Counted from the first letter of the stretch, positions 17,456-26,436 are shown. The stretch: 64,000 bases of DNA from Rhodobacterales bacterium (GCA_025362795.1 JANYFE010000062.1:52797-116796), one strand, 5' to 3'. The notes: generated from the letters alone by a model not told the origin. Translations and numbers: made by a program.

Positions 17456-17944
17456 ATGGTTTTGATGCGCATTCTTCTCACGGCAATTCTGGCCCTGATC
17501 CCTTTGGCGTCCGGGGCCGCGGGCACCAATGTCGCCTTTGCCGGCCTGAAAACCGACCCCAAGGCGCCGGTTCAGGTGCAAGCAGACCAGCTTGCTGTCA
17601 ATCAGGCCGATGGCACCGCGCTGTTCACCGGCAATGTCATCGTCACCCAGGGCGACATGAAGCTGCAAGCCGCCGAAGTGCGCGTTGAATATTCCGCCGA
17701 CAAAAAGGCAATCCAGACTCTGCATGCCTCGGGTGGCGTCACGCTGGCTGCAGGCACCGATGCCGCCAAAGCTGCCGAGGCCGACTATAAACCCGACACC
17801 GGCGATCTGGTGATGACCGGTGATGTTGTCCTGACCCAGGGCGCCGCCGCAATCTCTGGCCAGCAGCTGACGCTTGACCTGAAATCCGGCACCGGCACGA
17901 TGGATGGCCGCGTCACCACCACCTTTACCCCGGGCGGCAACTGA
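17456..17944 (+). CDS. lptA: LPS transport periplasmic protein LptA
   Basis: 162 residues with an N-terminal signal peptide ([17 protein letters not shown]). The OstA-like beta-jellyroll is shown by [40 protein letters not shown] and the repeat [20 protein letters not shown]. Forms the periplasmic bridge that carries LPS to the outer membrane. 10 bases after lptC; its stop overlaps the lptB start by one base. Confidence 0.93.
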   Translation: MVLMRILLTAILALIPLASGAAGTNVAFAGLKTDPKAPVQVQADQLAVNQADGTALFTGNVIVTQGDMKLQAAEVRVEYSADKKAIQTLHASGGVTLAAGTDAAKAAEADYKPDTGDLVMTGDVVLTQGAAAISGQQLTLDLKSGTGTMDGRVTTTFTPGGN

Positions 17945-18696
17945 TGCCAGACCTGACCGTCACCGAGGGCTCCGCCGGGCTGCACGTCCGCAACCTGCGC
18001 AAAAGCTACAAGAAACGCCTCGTCATCCGCGACGTGTCCCTGGACCTTGCCCGGGGCGAGGTTGTTGCCCTGCTTGGCCCCAACGGCAGCGGCAAAACCA
18101 CCTGCTTTTACGCCATCGCAGGCCTCGTGAACCCCGAGGCCGGCCAGGTCATCATCGACGGCCGCGATGTGACCGCCCTGCCGATGTATCGTCGGGCGCG
18201 CCTTGGCATCGGTTATCTGCCGCAGGAAGTGTCGATCTTTCGCGGTCTGACCGTGGAAGACAACATCCTCGCCGTCCTCGAAATCGCCGAACGCGACCGT
18301 TTCAAGCGCCGCGACCGCCTGGAGGAGCTGCTCTCCGAATTCTCCATCACCCATATCCGCCGCGCCCCCGCGATGGCCCTGTCCGGTGGTGAACGCCGCC
18401 GCGCCGAAATCGCCCGCTGTCTGGCCGCCAATCCGAAATACCTGCTGCTGGATGAACCCTTCGCCGGGGTGGACCCGATTGCCGTCGGCGAAATCCGGCA
18501 TCTGGTCCATGACCTGAAATCCCGTGGTATCGGCGTGCTGATCACCGACCACAACGTCCGCGAAACGCTGGAAATCGTCGATCGCGCCTATATCCTGCAC
18601 GACGGCAAGGTTCTGATGACCGGCACTACCGATGAAATCGTGCGCGATGAAACCGTGCGCCGCGTCTATCTGGGCGAGAATTTTCGCATCATCTGA
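17944..18696 (+). CDS. lptB: LPS export ABC transporter ATP-binding protein LptB
   Basis: 250 residues. Walker [11 protein letters not shown]-loop [18 protein letters not shown], signature [16 protein letters not shown], Walker [14 protein letters not shown] and switch TDHNVRETL are all present. Cytoplasmic ATPase that drives LPS extraction by LptFG, whose genes are not in this window. The order kdsD-lptC-lptA-lptB is conserved in alphaproteobacteria. Confidence 0.97.
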   Translation: MPDLTVTEGSAGLHVRNLRKSYKKRLVIRDVSLDLARGEVVALLGPNGSGKTTCFYAIAGLVNPEAGQVIIDGRDVTALPMYRRARLGIGYLPQEVSIFRGLTVEDNILAVLEIAERDRFKRRDRLEELLSEFSITHIRRAPAMALSGGERRRAEIARCLAANPKYLLLDEPFAGVDPIAVGEIRHLVHDLKSRGIGVLITDHNVRETLEIVDRAYILHDGKVLMTGTTDEIVRDETVRRVYLGENFRII

Positions 18697-18919
18697 CGCT
18701 TTGCAACAATGATGTGACAGGCTTGTTGACAAGTGGTCCCCACCATCCCCAAATGAAGGGGATGCGTGCGCAAACCGCCTTGTCCTTTCCGTCCGATGCG
18801 GCCCGACCCCGGCCCCGCGACATGACGAAGTTGTGCGCCGTAACCCTTTGGAAACCTGTACGATCCTACCCTGTCACCCATTAGTGGCAGGCCATAACAC
18901 TCTGCACAAAGGAGGCATC
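18697..18919 (+). promoter_or_regulatory. lptB-hpf intergenic region
   Basis: 223 bases without a gene. It holds a short inverted repeat CATCCCC / GGGGATG (18744-18764, 7-base loop) and, immediately before hpf, an almost ideal AAAGGAGG ribosome-binding site at 18908-18915. No convincing sigma-70 hexamer pair was found by eye. The hairpin has no T-run and is a weak terminator or processing-site candidate. Confidence 0.4.
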
Positions 18920-19495
18920 ATGCGTTACCAGATCAGCGGCAAACACATCGACATCGGCGAGGCGCTTCAGACCCATGTAAAGGCTGAACTGGGCGAGGTG
19001 GTTGAAAAATACGCCCAGCGCCCGACCGATGCCGTGATCGTCTTTTCCAAGGTCGCGCATGAACACAATTGCGAAGCCATCATCCATCTGTCCACCGGCC
19101 TGACCGCGCAGGCCAAGGGTCACGCCACGGATATCTATGCCGCCTTTGAATCCTGCCGCGAAAAGATGGACAAGCAGATGCGCCGCTACAAGCGTCGTCT
19201 GCGCAACCACCACCGCGACCGTCCGCAACCGGTTGAATTCGAAAGCAGTGCTGGCTATATCCTCGCACCAAGTGAAGGGGCCGAAGACAGCGACACTGAC
19301 ACGTTGCAACCCGTCGTCGTGGCCGAAATGGAATCCAAGATTCCGCTGGTCACAGTGGGCGAGGCTGTGATGCAACTGGAACTGGCAGCACAGCGGTTTT
19401 TGGTGTTTCGCAATCAAGGACATGGCGGGGTCAATGTGGTATATGTCCGGGACGATGGGAATATTGGCTGGATCGACCCCCGCAACAGCAATTAA
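18920..19495 (+). CDS. hpf: Ribosome hibernation promoting factor, long form
   Basis: 191 residues from the ATG at 18920, chosen because AAAGGAGG lies 4 bases upstream. N-terminal HPF/YfiA domain (MRYQISGKHIDIGEALQTHV, about residues 1-95), a linker, and the C-terminal dimerisation domain (ESKIPLVTVGEAVMQLELAA ... NVVYVRDDGNIGWIDP). The long form dimerises 70S ribosomes into 100S particles in stationary phase or starvation. Position before ptsN is conserved in proteobacteria. Confidence 0.95.
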   Translation: MRYQISGKHIDIGEALQTHVKAELGEVVEKYAQRPTDAVIVFSKVAHEHNCEAIIHLSTGLTAQAKGHATDIYAAFESCREKMDKQMRRYKRRLRNHHRDRPQPVEFESSAGYILAPSEGAEDSDTDTLQPVVVAEMESKIPLVTVGEAVMQLELAAQRFLVFRNQGHGGVNVVYVRDDGNIGWIDPRNSN

Positions 19496-19534
19496 TCATC
19501 CCGGAAAACCGGGCGAGCAGGACGTAAGCGACGC

Positions 19535-19999
19535 ATGGAACTTTCAAAACTGCTAAGTCCCGGGGCTGTTCGGGTTGTGGGGCAATTGACCGGCAAAAAG
19601 CGTCTCTTCCAGGAACTGGGAGAGATGGCTGCCCAAGTCTATGGCATGAACGCCTCTGTCGCGACCGATGGCTTGCAGGAACGCGAAAGCCTGGGGCCGA
19701 CCGGCGTCGGCCACGGCATCGCTTTGCCGCACGCCCGGCTGGATGATCTAGATCAGATCGTCGCGGTTTTCCTGCGCATGGAACGCTCGCTGGATTACGA
19801 TTCCGTCGATCGGCAGCCGGTCGATCTGGTGTTCGGCCTGTTCGCACCCAAGGAATCCGGCGTCGACCATCTCAAGGCGCTGGCGCTGGTGTCCCGAACC
19901 ATGCGCGATCCCGGCATCTGCGCCAAACTGCGCGCCAACACCGACCCGGCCAAACTGCACGCCATCCTGACCGAGTCGCGCGCCATTCAGGCCGCCTGA
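19535..19999 (+). CDS. ptsN: Nitrogen-type PTS IIA protein
   Basis: 154 residues. PTS EIIA-2 domain with the phosphorylated His in GVGHGIALPHARL and the following DLVFGLFAPKESGVDHLKAL. Part of the PTS-Ntr phosphorelay, which in alphaproteobacteria controls potassium uptake, nitrogen response and carbon storage rather than sugar import. Sits 39 bases after hpf. Ends two bases before a double-hairpin element shared with the convergent sulfotransferase gene. Confidence 0.94.
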   Translation: MELSKLLSPGAVRVVGQLTGKKRLFQELGEMAAQVYGMNASVATDGLQERESLGPTGVGHGIALPHARLDDLDQIVAVFLRMERSLDYDSVDRQPVDLVFGLFAPKESGVDHLKALALVSRTMRDPGICAKLRANTDPAKLHAILTESRAIQAA

Positions 20000-20001
20000 C
20001 C

Positions 20002-20045
20002 CAAATTTCTTCATAGAAATTTGCAAAATCCTTCAAAGGATTTTG
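20002..20045. terminator. Double-hairpin bidirectional terminator, copy 1
   Basis: Two perfect 8-bp stem-loops abut directly: CAAATTTC-TTCATA-GAAATTTG (20002-20023) and CAAAATCC-TTCAAA-GGATTTTG (20024-20045). They fill the gap between the convergent ptsN and sulfotransferase genes. AT-rich stems read similarly on both strands, fitting a bidirectional terminator. A nearly identical element lies at 34187-34230, also between convergent genes. Confidence 0.75.
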
Positions 20046-20048
20046 GAC

Positions 20049-21455
20049 TCACGCCCGCCAGTCGCCAAACCCATACGCCACATAGTCCCGCGCATAGGTC
20101 TCCCGCGCGGCAGCTTCGATATCCGCCCCATAAATCGCGGCCAATTCAAACGGATAGACCTCATCCCCTGCGGGCAACGGCTTCATCGCAACCCCCGCTT
20201 CGGCGCACACAAACCCCAGTCCCTCCGCCAGCCGATCCTCGCGCAACAGCAGATCCGGCGCTTGCAACTGGCCGAACCCAGCCAATGTGGCGAACTGCGT
20301 GGCAAACTGCGCCGGCGTTTTCAACTCGGTCCGCCCGGCGAGGATATGCTTGATCAGCTCCAGAAATACCAGGAACCCGGCGCGGTGTTCCGCCACCGTC
20401 GCAAACCCCGGCTTGGCCTTGGGCGGCAGTTCGAACTTGTGGACCCGCTTCAGATAAGGCCGCAGTTCCGGCATCCATTCCCGGTCCAGAAAGTCGCAAT
20501 ACCCGGCATAGGCCCGCGCAACCGGATGGCGCAGCACCGTGAAACTGCGCTGCCCCGGATGTCCCTCGCGCCATTTGCGCAGGCCCGGCCGGTCAAAGCT
20601 GGTCAATACCCCGCCATACCCCTGCAACCATTTGCGAATCCGCTGATCCGGTGCCGATTTGATCGGCTGAAACAGCAGACCCACCATCTCCGACGCCACA
20701 TACGTCCCGATCGCCCCCTGCCGTCGCGGTTCGAAATTCGGCGTATGCGTCAGGTTGAACCAGTCGATCTTGGCCAGCCCCTGCTCCATCTCGCGCGGGT
20801 TCGACACTTTGCTGACGATCGGCTCCGGGTTCTGCTTCTTGAACCGGAAGACCAGATCCTCCAACCGCGCCTCGACGCCCAGAAACGCCGCCAACCCGTT
20901 GATCACCTTCAGGTCCAGCACGTCATCATAGTCGATGTAATAAGCGGCCTGCCCCGTCACCTGCAACCGATTGACCAGCGCCTTCTGAAACGCCTGCAAT
21001 GCATCCAGCCGCGCCTGAAACTCGTCCAGTTCAAAGCGGGGGTGCACGGTTTTCAGATGCTTGGTATTGGCCAGCCACCACTGATCCGACTCTTTTGCGA
21101 TCTTCCAGCTGATATAACTTTCCAGCTGGTTGCGCGTCAGAATGATCTTGGCCACCCCCGGATCATCGACCACCAGATCAAACACCCGAGGGTCATGGTC
21201 GTGGAAATAGCGAAATCCAGACAACCCCTCAGTCTTTTGCCGCATGGCCTTCAGGAAACTCGCTGGGTCGGCATTGCGTTGCAAAATGCCAACACCCAGC
21301 AACTCGGTCTTGTTCTCGCCACCCATGAAGAACGGATTGAACGCCTCGCCATGACAGGTCACGCCCGCAATCGCATTCAGGTTCGATTCCAGGAAATTCG
21401 ACCCCGTGCGCATTTCGGCAAAAATGACGAAAGAGTGAAACCGTGCCTTGGCCAT
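20049..21455 (-). CDS. NodH-like double sulfotransferase
   Basis: 468 residues. The N-terminal half resembles Stf0/NodH sulfotransferases: PAPS 5'-phosphosulfate-binding segment FAEMRTGSNFLESNL near residue 13 and a 3'-phosphate segment KIILTRNQLESYISWK near 115. The C-terminal half (about 235-468) looks like a second sulfotransferase module with RSFTVLRHPVARAYAGYCDF near 330. Rhodobacterales genomes often label this protein nodulation protein NodH, but there is no sign of nodulation genes. It follows the GT14-DUF5928 gene by 3 bases, so the acceptor is probably a glycan made by that cluster. CysQ at 27409-28203 could recycle the PAP by-product. Confidence 0.8.
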   Translation of the reverse strand: MAKARFHSFVIFAEMRTGSNFLESNLNAIAGVTCHGEAFNPFFMGGENKTELLGVGILQRNADPASFLKAMRQKTEGLSGFRYFHDHDPRVFDLVVDDPGVAKIILTRNQLESYISWKIAKESDQWWLANTKHLKTVHPRFELDEFQARLDALQAFQKALVNRLQVTGQAAYYIDYDDVLDLKVINGLAAFLGVEARLEDLVFRFKKQNPEPIVSKVSNPREMEQGLAKIDWFNLTHTPNFEPRRQGAIGTYVASEMVGLLFQPIKSAPDQRIRKWLQGYGGVLTSFDRPGLRKWREGHPGQRSFTVLRHPVARAYAGYCDFLDREWMPELRPYLKRVHKFELPPKAKPGFATVAEHRAGFLVFLELIKHILAGRTELKTPAQFATQFATLAGFGQLQAPDLLLREDRLAEGLGFVCAEAGVAMKPLPAGDEVYPFELAAIYGADIEAAARETYARDYVAYGFGDWRA

Positions 21456-21458
21456 TCG

Positions 21459-23156
21459 TCATTTCACCAGATAAGGCCGACCACGGCGCGAGGCCGCGGG
21501 CGTCGGATCTTCCCCGGTTGGAAAATCGCCCATCAGCACCGGTTGCATGCCCTGATTGCGCAGGTTTTGCAGGAACTGGCCAAAGCCTTTCAGATCGGCG
21601 AGCCGCGGCGCCTCGGTCAACCGCCGCATCGCACGCGGGCTGATCTCGTCGATGATGCTCTGCAACGGCTCCATCGGGTTCTCGACAAATTCCGCCAATG
21701 TCCAGATTCTGACCCGCGCCTTGGTCCAGGGCGTGCGCAACACCGCCAAATGCTCTGCTTCGATCTTCTGCAACCGCGCCGCCTCACGCCGGATGTCAGA
21801 GAAGTTCTGGTTGGAATGGAACAGCGGAATCGCCCAAGCCCCCGAGATCACTGAAACTTGGGCGTTGGGGTCGCCAGAGATGAACCAGCTGATCTCTTGC
21901 TGATCGCCCGGCCCGAATTGGAAACACTGACGTTCCCCCCGGGTGTTCCAGATCAGGCTGGACAGGAAACTTTTCGGCGCATAATCCCGCATCGCCGCCG
22001 AATCCGACAAAGCCCCGCTGAACACCACCTCGCCCCCGGCAAACTCGACCCGGTCCGGTGCGAACAGATGGCCATGCGCCCGCGTGCCCGCAACCTTGCC
22101 CAGCCAGGCCTCGAAATTCTCGAACAGTTCCGAAAACCCTTCAAACACCGAATAAGCCGCCGCCGTCCGGCCATTTTCCCAATTTTCATTGGGCATCCGG
22201 CTTTGCATATACAGCCCCGGCCGCCCCTTCACCCGCCGCTCCACCGCTTTGGCGAACAGCCGGTCAATCTTGCCGGGGTTCGGTTCTGCCGCCGCCTGCC
22301 CCGCGGCCTCGCCATGCAGGAAAGTCTGATACAGCTTACCCGCCTGCGGCCAGATCTTGCGCGCCACAAAACAATCCGACCGCCGCAACAGTTGCAGGTG
22401 ATCGTCATAGAAAATATGCGGTTTGCCCTGAAAGTCGAACTTCGACAGGGTCAGCGACCGGCTTTCGACATTGGTGGAAAACCGCCGCACCATCGTCTGG
22501 AAATAGCTTTCGTCCGGGATCCACACCCGGCGAAAGTAACGGTCCGTAGCGGCGCGGTCGGGATCTTCCAGGATCGCTGACAAGGTCTGGCGCGTCAGGC
22601 ACCACCATTGGCTGCCCAGATGCGGTGCCAGCCCCGGCGGCACCTTGCGGCGAAACCCGAAACGGCGCTGCAACTTCACATAGGCGTCGAACAATCCCCG
22701 CTGTTTGCGCCAGCTGAACGGAAACCGCAGCGTGAACCGCTCGACATCCAGCCCGCCAATCGTCCAGCCGACATCTTCCGTCGTCACACTTTCGATGAAA
22801 TCGACGCGCGGGCGGCTATCAAGATAGGCCTTCAACTCAGCCAGGGGCCGCAGCGGCAGGCATGACCCTGACGCCAGATAGACATGCCGCACCTTCGGGA
22901 AATCCCGCAGCATGACCGTCGCGGCGGTCTGCGTCGCCGCCACAATCCCCCAAGTGCCCCATTCGCAGGCATATCGCCCTGAAAACCGGACATTCCCCAA
23001 ATCGGCCAGCGTCGCAACCAAGCTGTCACAGGCCGGTCGCGTCACCCGTTTGTCGACATGAATGACCACCGGACAATCCCGTTCCGCCCAATGCCGCGCC
23101 ACTTCGGCGGCCCGGTCCAGTGCGGTGTGGCACAGCATGACGAACCCGATGCTCAC
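21459..23156 (-). CDS. GT14-like (Branch) glycosyltransferase with DUF5928 C-terminal domain
   Basis: 565 residues. The N-terminal 260 residues look like the core-2/I-branching glycosyltransferase family: GFVMLCHTALDRAAEVARHW, VIHVDKRVT, VYLASGSCLPLRPLAELKAY, LGSQWWCLTRQTLSAILED and WIPDESYFQT. The C-terminal half (about 310-565) matches my recollection of the DUF5928 region found in Rhodobacterales and has no known activity. Family members transfer GlcNAc or xylose. It is 10 bases after the GT2 gene and 3 before the sulfotransferase, suggesting a three-gene transcript that builds and sulfates a surface glycan. Confidence 0.82.
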   Translation of the reverse strand: MSIGFVMLCHTALDRAAEVARHWAERDCPVVIHVDKRVTRPACDSLVATLADLGNVRFSGRYACEWGTWGIVAATQTAATVMLRDFPKVRHVYLASGSCLPLRPLAELKAYLDSRPRVDFIESVTTEDVGWTIGGLDVERFTLRFPFSWRKQRGLFDAYVKLQRRFGFRRKVPPGLAPHLGSQWWCLTRQTLSAILEDPDRAATDRYFRRVWIPDESYFQTMVRRFSTNVESRSLTLSKFDFQGKPHIFYDDHLQLLRRSDCFVARKIWPQAGKLYQTFLHGEAAGQAAAEPNPGKIDRLFAKAVERRVKGRPGLYMQSRMPNENWENGRTAAAYSVFEGFSELFENFEAWLGKVAGTRAHGHLFAPDRVEFAGGEVVFSGALSDSAAMRDYAPKSFLSSLIWNTRGERQCFQFGPGDQQEISWFISGDPNAQVSVISGAWAIPLFHSNQNFSDIRREAARLQKIEAEHLAVLRTPWTKARVRIWTLAEFVENPMEPLQSIIDEISPRAMRRLTEAPRLADLKGFGQFLQNLRNQGMQPVLMGDFPTGEDPTPAASRRGRPYLVK

Positions 23157-23166
23157 CGCCGCCCCC

Positions 23167-24177
23167 TCATGCCCAGTTGCCCTTCGACATCAGCCCCAAA
23201 ATCTCCAACTGGCGCCAATTGATATACTTTTCACTGAACTTGCACCACATATCCGGTTGAGTAGACAGCGCCGCCTGATACGCAATGTATTCCTGACTTT
23301 CGGCATAGTGCTGGCCCCGTGTCATCTCTTCTGCAGCCTTGACCGCGAATGTGTCCAGAAATTTGGCGTGGAGAAGGCAACCCGAGGTTTTTTCACCACC
23401 CCATTCGTCAAACACCAGGTTCAGCCCGCGCGGCAGCAGCATATGGGTCGAGCTGACATAGGCATAGCTGCGATGCCAGTTCACCAGCGGAATCTTGTTC
23501 AGGGCCGGGGCATTGAGCGGTTGATTGTGGAAAAACATCCGGGCCCGCGGCCCCCCCTGAATCCACAGGTTGCCGCTGCCGGGGTTGCGGTGGATCGTGT
23601 AATTGCCGCTGTCGAACCACTGCGCAATTTCGAACGGGTTCTGCCCCTCGTGATAGGGTCGCGCCTGCACCGGGCCTTTGGGATACATGTCCAGCAGCAT
23701 CGCAGAAAAGGATCGCACCGCAGAGGCGTCCAGCCAATCGGTCAGCGCCCGCAGCGGCCGGGTTTCGCAAAACGGATAGACCAGAAACTCGTCCACATCG
23801 ACGGTCAGGCACCAGTGGCCGTGGGCAAAGCGCCGCTGCAGATGGCTCAGCCAATCCACCCCGAAATGCGCCGCCTTGTAACTGGCCGGCGTCGTCCAGA
23901 TCGACACATCCGGCTGTTCCGCCAGATATTCGCGGGTGCCGTCATCCGAGGCATTGTCGACAAACAGAAAGTGATCGACCCCCAGATCGCGGTAATAGCG
24001 CATGAAATACGGCAGGCGGACCCGTTCGTTGCGCACGGTCGACAACAGCAAAATCGCCCCCGGCTTGATGGCTGCACTGCGGTCGGCCACCACTGCCATC
24101 TCTTTGCCATGCACATAGGCTCGCAGATGCCCGCGCCGTCGCTTGGCACGCAGTCTGATGGCCCCCGTCACGCTCAC
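23167..24177 (-). CDS. Glycosyltransferase family 2 protein, copy A
   Basis: 336 residues with a GTG start at 24177 preceded by a G-rich stretch. Glyco_tranf_2_4-type domain: STVRNERVRLPYFMRYYRDL, FLFVDNASDDGTREYLAEQ, and the metal-binding acidic motif LTVDVDEFLVYP. Strongly similar over its length to the GT2 gene at 24394-25503, sharing LPYFM, LGVDHFL, MLDMYPKGP, WIQGG and SYAYV-STH-LLPR-LN. No membrane segment. Substrates unknown; context points to exopolysaccharide or capsule assembly. A candidate promoter lies about 150 bases upstream. Confidence 0.88.
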   Translation of the reverse strand: MSVTGAIRLRAKRRRGHLRAYVHGKEMAVVADRSAAIKPGAILLLSTVRNERVRLPYFMRYYRDLGVDHFLFVDNASDDGTREYLAEQPDVSIWTTPASYKAAHFGVDWLSHLQRRFAHGHWCLTVDVDEFLVYPFCETRPLRALTDWLDASAVRSFSAMLLDMYPKGPVQARPYHEGQNPFEIAQWFDSGNYTIHRNPGSGNLWIQGGPRARMFFHNQPLNAPALNKIPLVNWHRSYAYVSSTHMLLPRGLNLVFDEWGGEKTSGCLLHAKFLDTFAVKAAEEMTRGQHYAESQEYIAYQAALSTQPDMWCKFSEKYINWRQLEILGLMSKGNWA

Positions 24178-24326
24178 CCTCTGCCCCCCGTCCTGCCCTG
24201 CAAGCTCCGCATTCCCCTAAAATACGGCCTAGACATTGACGAAGCCTTGATGCGTTCCAGCCCTAAGCTGCGAAAACCCTCGGATCGGCGGCCAATGTTT
24301 ACAAATTACCCCCTAACATACCGGCA

Positions 24327-24355
24327 ATTCTAGTGATTACATCAGGTTAAGTAAA
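24327..24355 (-). promoter_or_regulatory. Candidate sigma-70 promoter for GT2 copy A
   Basis: On the minus strand TTTACT (24350-24355) and TAGAAT (24327-24332) are spaced by 17 bases, 4/6 and 5/6 matches to the sigma-70 consensus. It lies in the AT-rich 216-base gap between the two GT2 genes. The implied 5' leader is about 140 bases. Confidence 0.4.
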
Positions 24356-24393
24356 CAATCAGGTGACTATACCTACAGGTAGCACCTTCACAT

Positions 24394-25503
24394 CTACACC
24401 CAACCTCCGCGCGACATCAGCCCCATCGCCTCCAGCTGACGCCAGCCGGTATAGCAGCTGGACCCGGCACACCACAGGTCCGGACTGGCGCTGACAGCGT
24501 CGTAATAGCCGTCATACAACGTCGAATTGGCAAAATGCTGCCGGCGCTTCTGCTCCTCGCGCGATTTTTCAACCACCACCGGCAGGAATTTGGTGTGCAG
24601 CAGCACGCCCGACAGCCATTCGCCGCCCTGTGCGTCAAACACCGCATTCAACCGCCGTGGCAGCAGCGCGTGGGTCGAGTTGACATAGGCATAGCTGCGA
24701 TCCCAGCGCACCAGCGGCACTTTGTTCAACGTCGGCGCCCGCCTTGGTTCACCCGCAAAGAATGCCCGCGCCCGCACACCACCCTGAATCCACAGGTTGC
24801 GCATCAGGGGCTGGACCTGAACCACGTAGTTCCCGCCATCAAACCACGGCAGTACCTGCATCGGATCTTGCCCCGCCGCATAGTCCTGACCCGCCAGCGG
24901 CCCCTTGGGATACATGTCCAGCATCATCGCGCCAAAGCTGCGCCGCCGCTCTGCCTCCAGCCGCCCGGTCAGCGCCTGCAGGTTGCGCGTCTCCCAATAG
25001 GGATAAATCAGGATTTCGTCCGCATCCAAGCTCAGGCACCAATGGCCGTCGCCATGCCGCCGTTGCAACCAGGTCATCCAATCCAGCCCAAAGCGCGATT
25101 GTTTGTAGCCCGCTTTCGTAACCCAAAGCGACACATCCGGCTGCGCCCTCAGCCACTCGCGCGAGCCGTCAGAAGACTGGTTGTCCACCACCAGAAAATG
25201 ATCGACACCCAGCTTGCGGTGATGGTCCATAAAATACGGCAGCCGCAGGCCTTCATTGCGCACTGTGACAAAAGCCAGAATGGCACCCTTGCCGATTGTC
25301 GAAGTCCGGTCCGCGACCGCCCGCAACTGCCGCCGCTTGCGATATGCCCGCAGCAGCAACTTCCGCCGCTTCCAACGCAAACGGTAGGCCCGCCAAGCCT
25401 CGCTCAGCGTCGCGCTCAGTGATGGCGCCACCGGGTCAGACCCGCCACGCGGCCCCAGTACGCGCCGCATCAGATCATGCAGGCGCGACCAGGATCCTGT
25501 CAA
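24394..25503 (-). CDS. Glycosyltransferase family 2 protein, copy B
   Basis: 369 residues from a TTG at 25503, 18 bases after galU; an ATG at 25470 is the alternative and either leaves the domain intact. Same architecture as copy A: VTVRNEGLRLPYFMDHHRKL, FLVVDNQSSDGSREWLRAQ and LSLDADEILIYP, preceded by a basic N-terminal stretch rich in Arg and Lys (RWKRRKLLLRAYRKRRQ). Position behind galU suggests use of a UDP-sugar, which is inference. The pair looks like a tandem duplication that has since diverged. Confidence 0.87.
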   Translation of the reverse strand: MTGSWSRLHDLMRRVLGPRGGSDPVAPSLSATLSEAWRAYRLRWKRRKLLLRAYRKRRQLRAVADRTSTIGKGAILAFVTVRNEGLRLPYFMDHHRKLGVDHFLVVDNQSSDGSREWLRAQPDVSLWVTKAGYKQSRFGLDWMTWLQRRHGDGHWCLSLDADEILIYPYWETRNLQALTGRLEAERRRSFGAMMLDMYPKGPLAGQDYAAGQDPMQVLPWFDGGNYVVQVQPLMRNLWIQGGVRARAFFAGEPRRAPTLNKVPLVRWDRSYAYVNSTHALLPRRLNAVFDAQGGEWLSGVLLHTKFLPVVVEKSREEQKRRQHFANSTLYDGYYDAVSASPDLWCAGSSCYTGWRQLEAMGLMSRGGWV

Positions 25504-25521
25504 AATCCTGCTGCCACGGAA

Positions 25522-26436
25522 TTACTGCGCCGCCTTCTGCAACGCCACCATGTCGTTCAGATAGGCCGAGAATTCTTCGCGCAAGTCAGGGCGCGACAAA
25601 CCGAACGCCACCGTTGCCTGCAGGAACCCGGCTTTGCTGCCACAATCATAACGCTGGCCCCGGAACCGGAATCCGAACACATTGCCCGGCGTCTTGCATT
25701 CCTCGGCAATGGCGTCGGTCAGCTGAATTTCGCCGCCTGCACCCTGCTTCATCCGGTTCAGGTTCATCATGACCTTGGGCGTCAGGATATAGCGCCCGAT
25801 CACCGCCAGATTTGATGGCGCATCCTCTACCTTGGGTTTTTCGACCATGCCTCTGACCTGCAGGATCGACCCCATATCGTCAGCCACGTCCAGAACCCCG
25901 TAACTCGAGGTTTTGTTCGGAGGCACCTCCATCGCGGCAACCATACAGCCGCCGGTCTGCTCATAGGCTTCGATCATCTGTTGCAGACAGGGCTTTTCGG
26001 CGGCAATCACGTCATCGGGCAGCAGAACCGCAAAAGGTTCGTTGCCGATCAGTCGCTTGGCACACCAGACCGCATGGCCCAGGCCCAGCGCCCGGTTCTG
26101 CCGGACATAGGCGATGGCCCCCGAGTCCATATTGGTATCGCGCAGGATTTCCAAAAGGTCTTCCTTGCCGGATCGCCGCAGCGCTGACTCCAGCTCTGGC
26201 GAATGGTCAAAGTAATCCTCCAGCGCCGATTTGCCGCGCGCGGTGACAAAGATGAACTCTTTGATCCCCGCGGCCCGCGCCTCGTCAATCGCATACTGGA
26301 TCAGCGGTCGGTCGACCAAGGTCATGATTTCCTTGGGAATCGACTTGGTCGCCGGCAGAAACCGCGTTCCCATGCCGGCGACCGGAAAGACCGCCTTGGT
26401 GACACGCTTGATCTTGGTTTTCAGAATATTCGGCAT
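25522..26436 (-). CDS. galU: UTP-glucose-1-phosphate uridylyltransferase
   Basis: 304 residues from the ATG at 26436; a GTG nine bases earlier is possible. Nucleotidyltransferase signature AVFPVAGMGTRFLPATKSIPKE at the N terminus, LPDDVIAA and MVEKPKVEDAP inside. Makes UDP-glucose for exopolysaccharide, LPS core and glycolipids. The 187-base gap upstream to kdsB contains AT-rich sequence with a TATAAG about 35 bases before the start, so galU-GT2 copy B probably has its own promoter. Confidence 0.95.
   Translation of the reverse strand: MPNILKTKIKRVTKAVFPVAGMGTRFLPATKSIPKEIMTLVDRPLIQYAIDEARAAGIKEFIFVTARGKSALEDYFDHSPELESALRRSGKEDLLEILRDTNMDSGAIAYVRQNRALGLGHAVWCAKRLIGNEPFAVLLPDDVIAAEKPCLQQMIEAYEQTGGCMVAAMEVPPNKTSSYGVLDVADDMGSILQVRGMVEKPKVEDAPSNLAVIGRYILTPKVMMNLNRMKQGAGGEIQLTDAIAEECKTPGNVFGFRFRGQRYDCGSKAGFLQATVAFGLSRPDLREEFSAYLNDMVALQKAAQ

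Noticed and set aside
18860-18919. Sigma-54 promoter before hpf (TGGCAGG followed by CTGC)
   Set aside because: The spacing between the GG and GC elements is too long for the sigma-54 consensus.
20049-21455. Nodulation (symbiosis) function for the NodH-like gene
   Set aside because: No nodABC, nod boxes or symbiosis genes are in view; the name is an annotation legacy for sulfotransferases.
20043-21854. 603-codon plus-strand ORF across the sulfotransferase gene
   Set aside because: Arg/His/Gln/Pro-rich antisense frame; the opposite strand has PAPS-binding motifs and tight spacing to its neighbour.
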